Origin: GCA-2718815 sp963578105
Lineage (GTDB): Bacteria > Planctomycetota > Planctomycetia > Pirellulales > Pirellulaceae
Length of the DNA: 6,447 nt
Assembly: GCA_963578105.1 (NCBI GenBank)
Contig: CAUZBP010000167.1
Coordinates: forward strand, 1-6,447
Direction of reading: 5' to 3'
The notes under the pieces are model-generated. The model saw only the letters and a program-made list of their open reading frames with translations. It ran no database searches and was not told the origin of the DNA. Of this stretch, positions 6,221-6,447 are shown piece after piece. Each line of letters starts with the position of its first letter. Positions within the stretch are counted from its first letter, which is position 1. Both the position numbers and the translations under genes were made by a program.

Positions 6221-6447
6221 ATGGGTGTCTGGAGATTGATCGCGTGGTTGCTGCGGGCATTGGTCGTGCCGAAGTGTCGCCTGGCAATGGAGAATCTGGC
6301 GATGCGCCAACAACTGGCCATATACGACCAGTCCGTCAAACGCCCGTGGCTGCGACCGCGTGATCGCGTGTTTTGGGTCTGGCTGTCCAGATTCTGGTCC
6401 GAGTGGAGCAGGGCACTGGTTCTCGTCCAAGCGATGATAAGTGCGCA
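6221..6447 (+). mobile_element. Integrase-core transposase, N-terminal part, cut by window edge
   Basis: A frame opens at ATG 6221 with GGGGAG at 6209-6214, six bases upstream, and remains open to the right edge (75 residues). An in-frame stop at 6182 bounds it upstream. The start reads MGVWRLIAWLLRALVVPKC, then ENLAMRQQLAIYDQSVKRP and LRPRDRVFWVWLSRFW, then SEWSRALVLVQ. This is the conserved N-terminus of a family of rve-domain (DDE) transposases common in planctomycetes, in which E-N-L-A-x-R-Q-Q-L-A and R-D-R-x-F-W-V-x-L-S-R precede the catalytic core. In relatives V-Q is normally followed by P-x-T-V-x-R-W-H; here it is followed by AMISA, so the homology may break near 6431. The exact IS family cannot be assigned because the DDE core lies beyond the window. 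Confidence 0.75.

Noticed and set aside
5859..6287. Minus-strand open frame of 142 residues
   Set aside because: Its left part is the sulfatase tail read out of frame and its right part is antisense to the transposase. No family pattern is visible.

Overview
The gene families in this window point to a planctomycete, probably a Pirellulales-type heterotroph that degrades algal or other plant polysaccharides. The families are a sulfatase tail, two SGNH hydrolase domains of planctomycete style, an L-rhamnose symporter next to a COG3618 lactonase-type amidohydrolase, and an integrase-core transposase. This is an inference from the family mix; no rRNA or other marker gene is present.

Layout. Bases 1-330 hold no gene I can support, only a broken reading frame and one perfect 22-nt inverted repeat. 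From 330 to about 4123 everything reads leftward. In transcription order this block has: a leader-like start (4014-4123) abutting the C-terminal half of a RhaT-type rhamnose symporter (3534-4013); a complete amidohydrolase of the L-fucono/L-rhamnono-lactonase group (2656-3522); a complete ketol-acid reductoisomerase-like protein (1614-2612); the C-terminal half of a site-2 protease (1168-1599); the N-terminal third of an M13 metallopeptidase (521-1171); and an unidentified C-terminal reading frame (330 to about 545). From 4222 to 5800 a secreted protein with two SGNH/GDSL hydrolase domains reads rightward and is broken by a frameshift in the second domain. Convergent to it, 20 bp away, is the last part of a sulfatase (5821 to about 5990, minus strand). 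About 210 bp of unassigned DNA follows, then the start of an integrase-type transposase (6221 to the right edge).

Two things stand out. First, the reductoisomerase-like protein keeps the IlvC fold but has lost four residues that canonical enzymes need for catalysis or metal binding. It sits directly behind a sugar-lactonase gene and a rhamnose transporter remnant, so it is unlikely to be the organism's branched-chain amino acid enzyme and may be a redox enzyme or isomerase of a sugar-acid pathway. Second, most other genes are clean fragments of larger proteins (M13 peptidase, site-2 protease, RhaT, sulfatase, SGNH domain 2), with a transposase at the edge. This looks like a decaying, rearranged region, although assembly error cannot be excluded from sequence alone. 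A phased heptamer repeat lies exactly at one breakpoint, between the reductoisomerase-like gene and the truncated protease.

If expressed, the transporter-lactonase-reductoisomerase block would be one leftward operon (gaps of 11 and 43 nt) for uptake and oxidation of deoxysugars, but the transporter as seen here cannot be functional.
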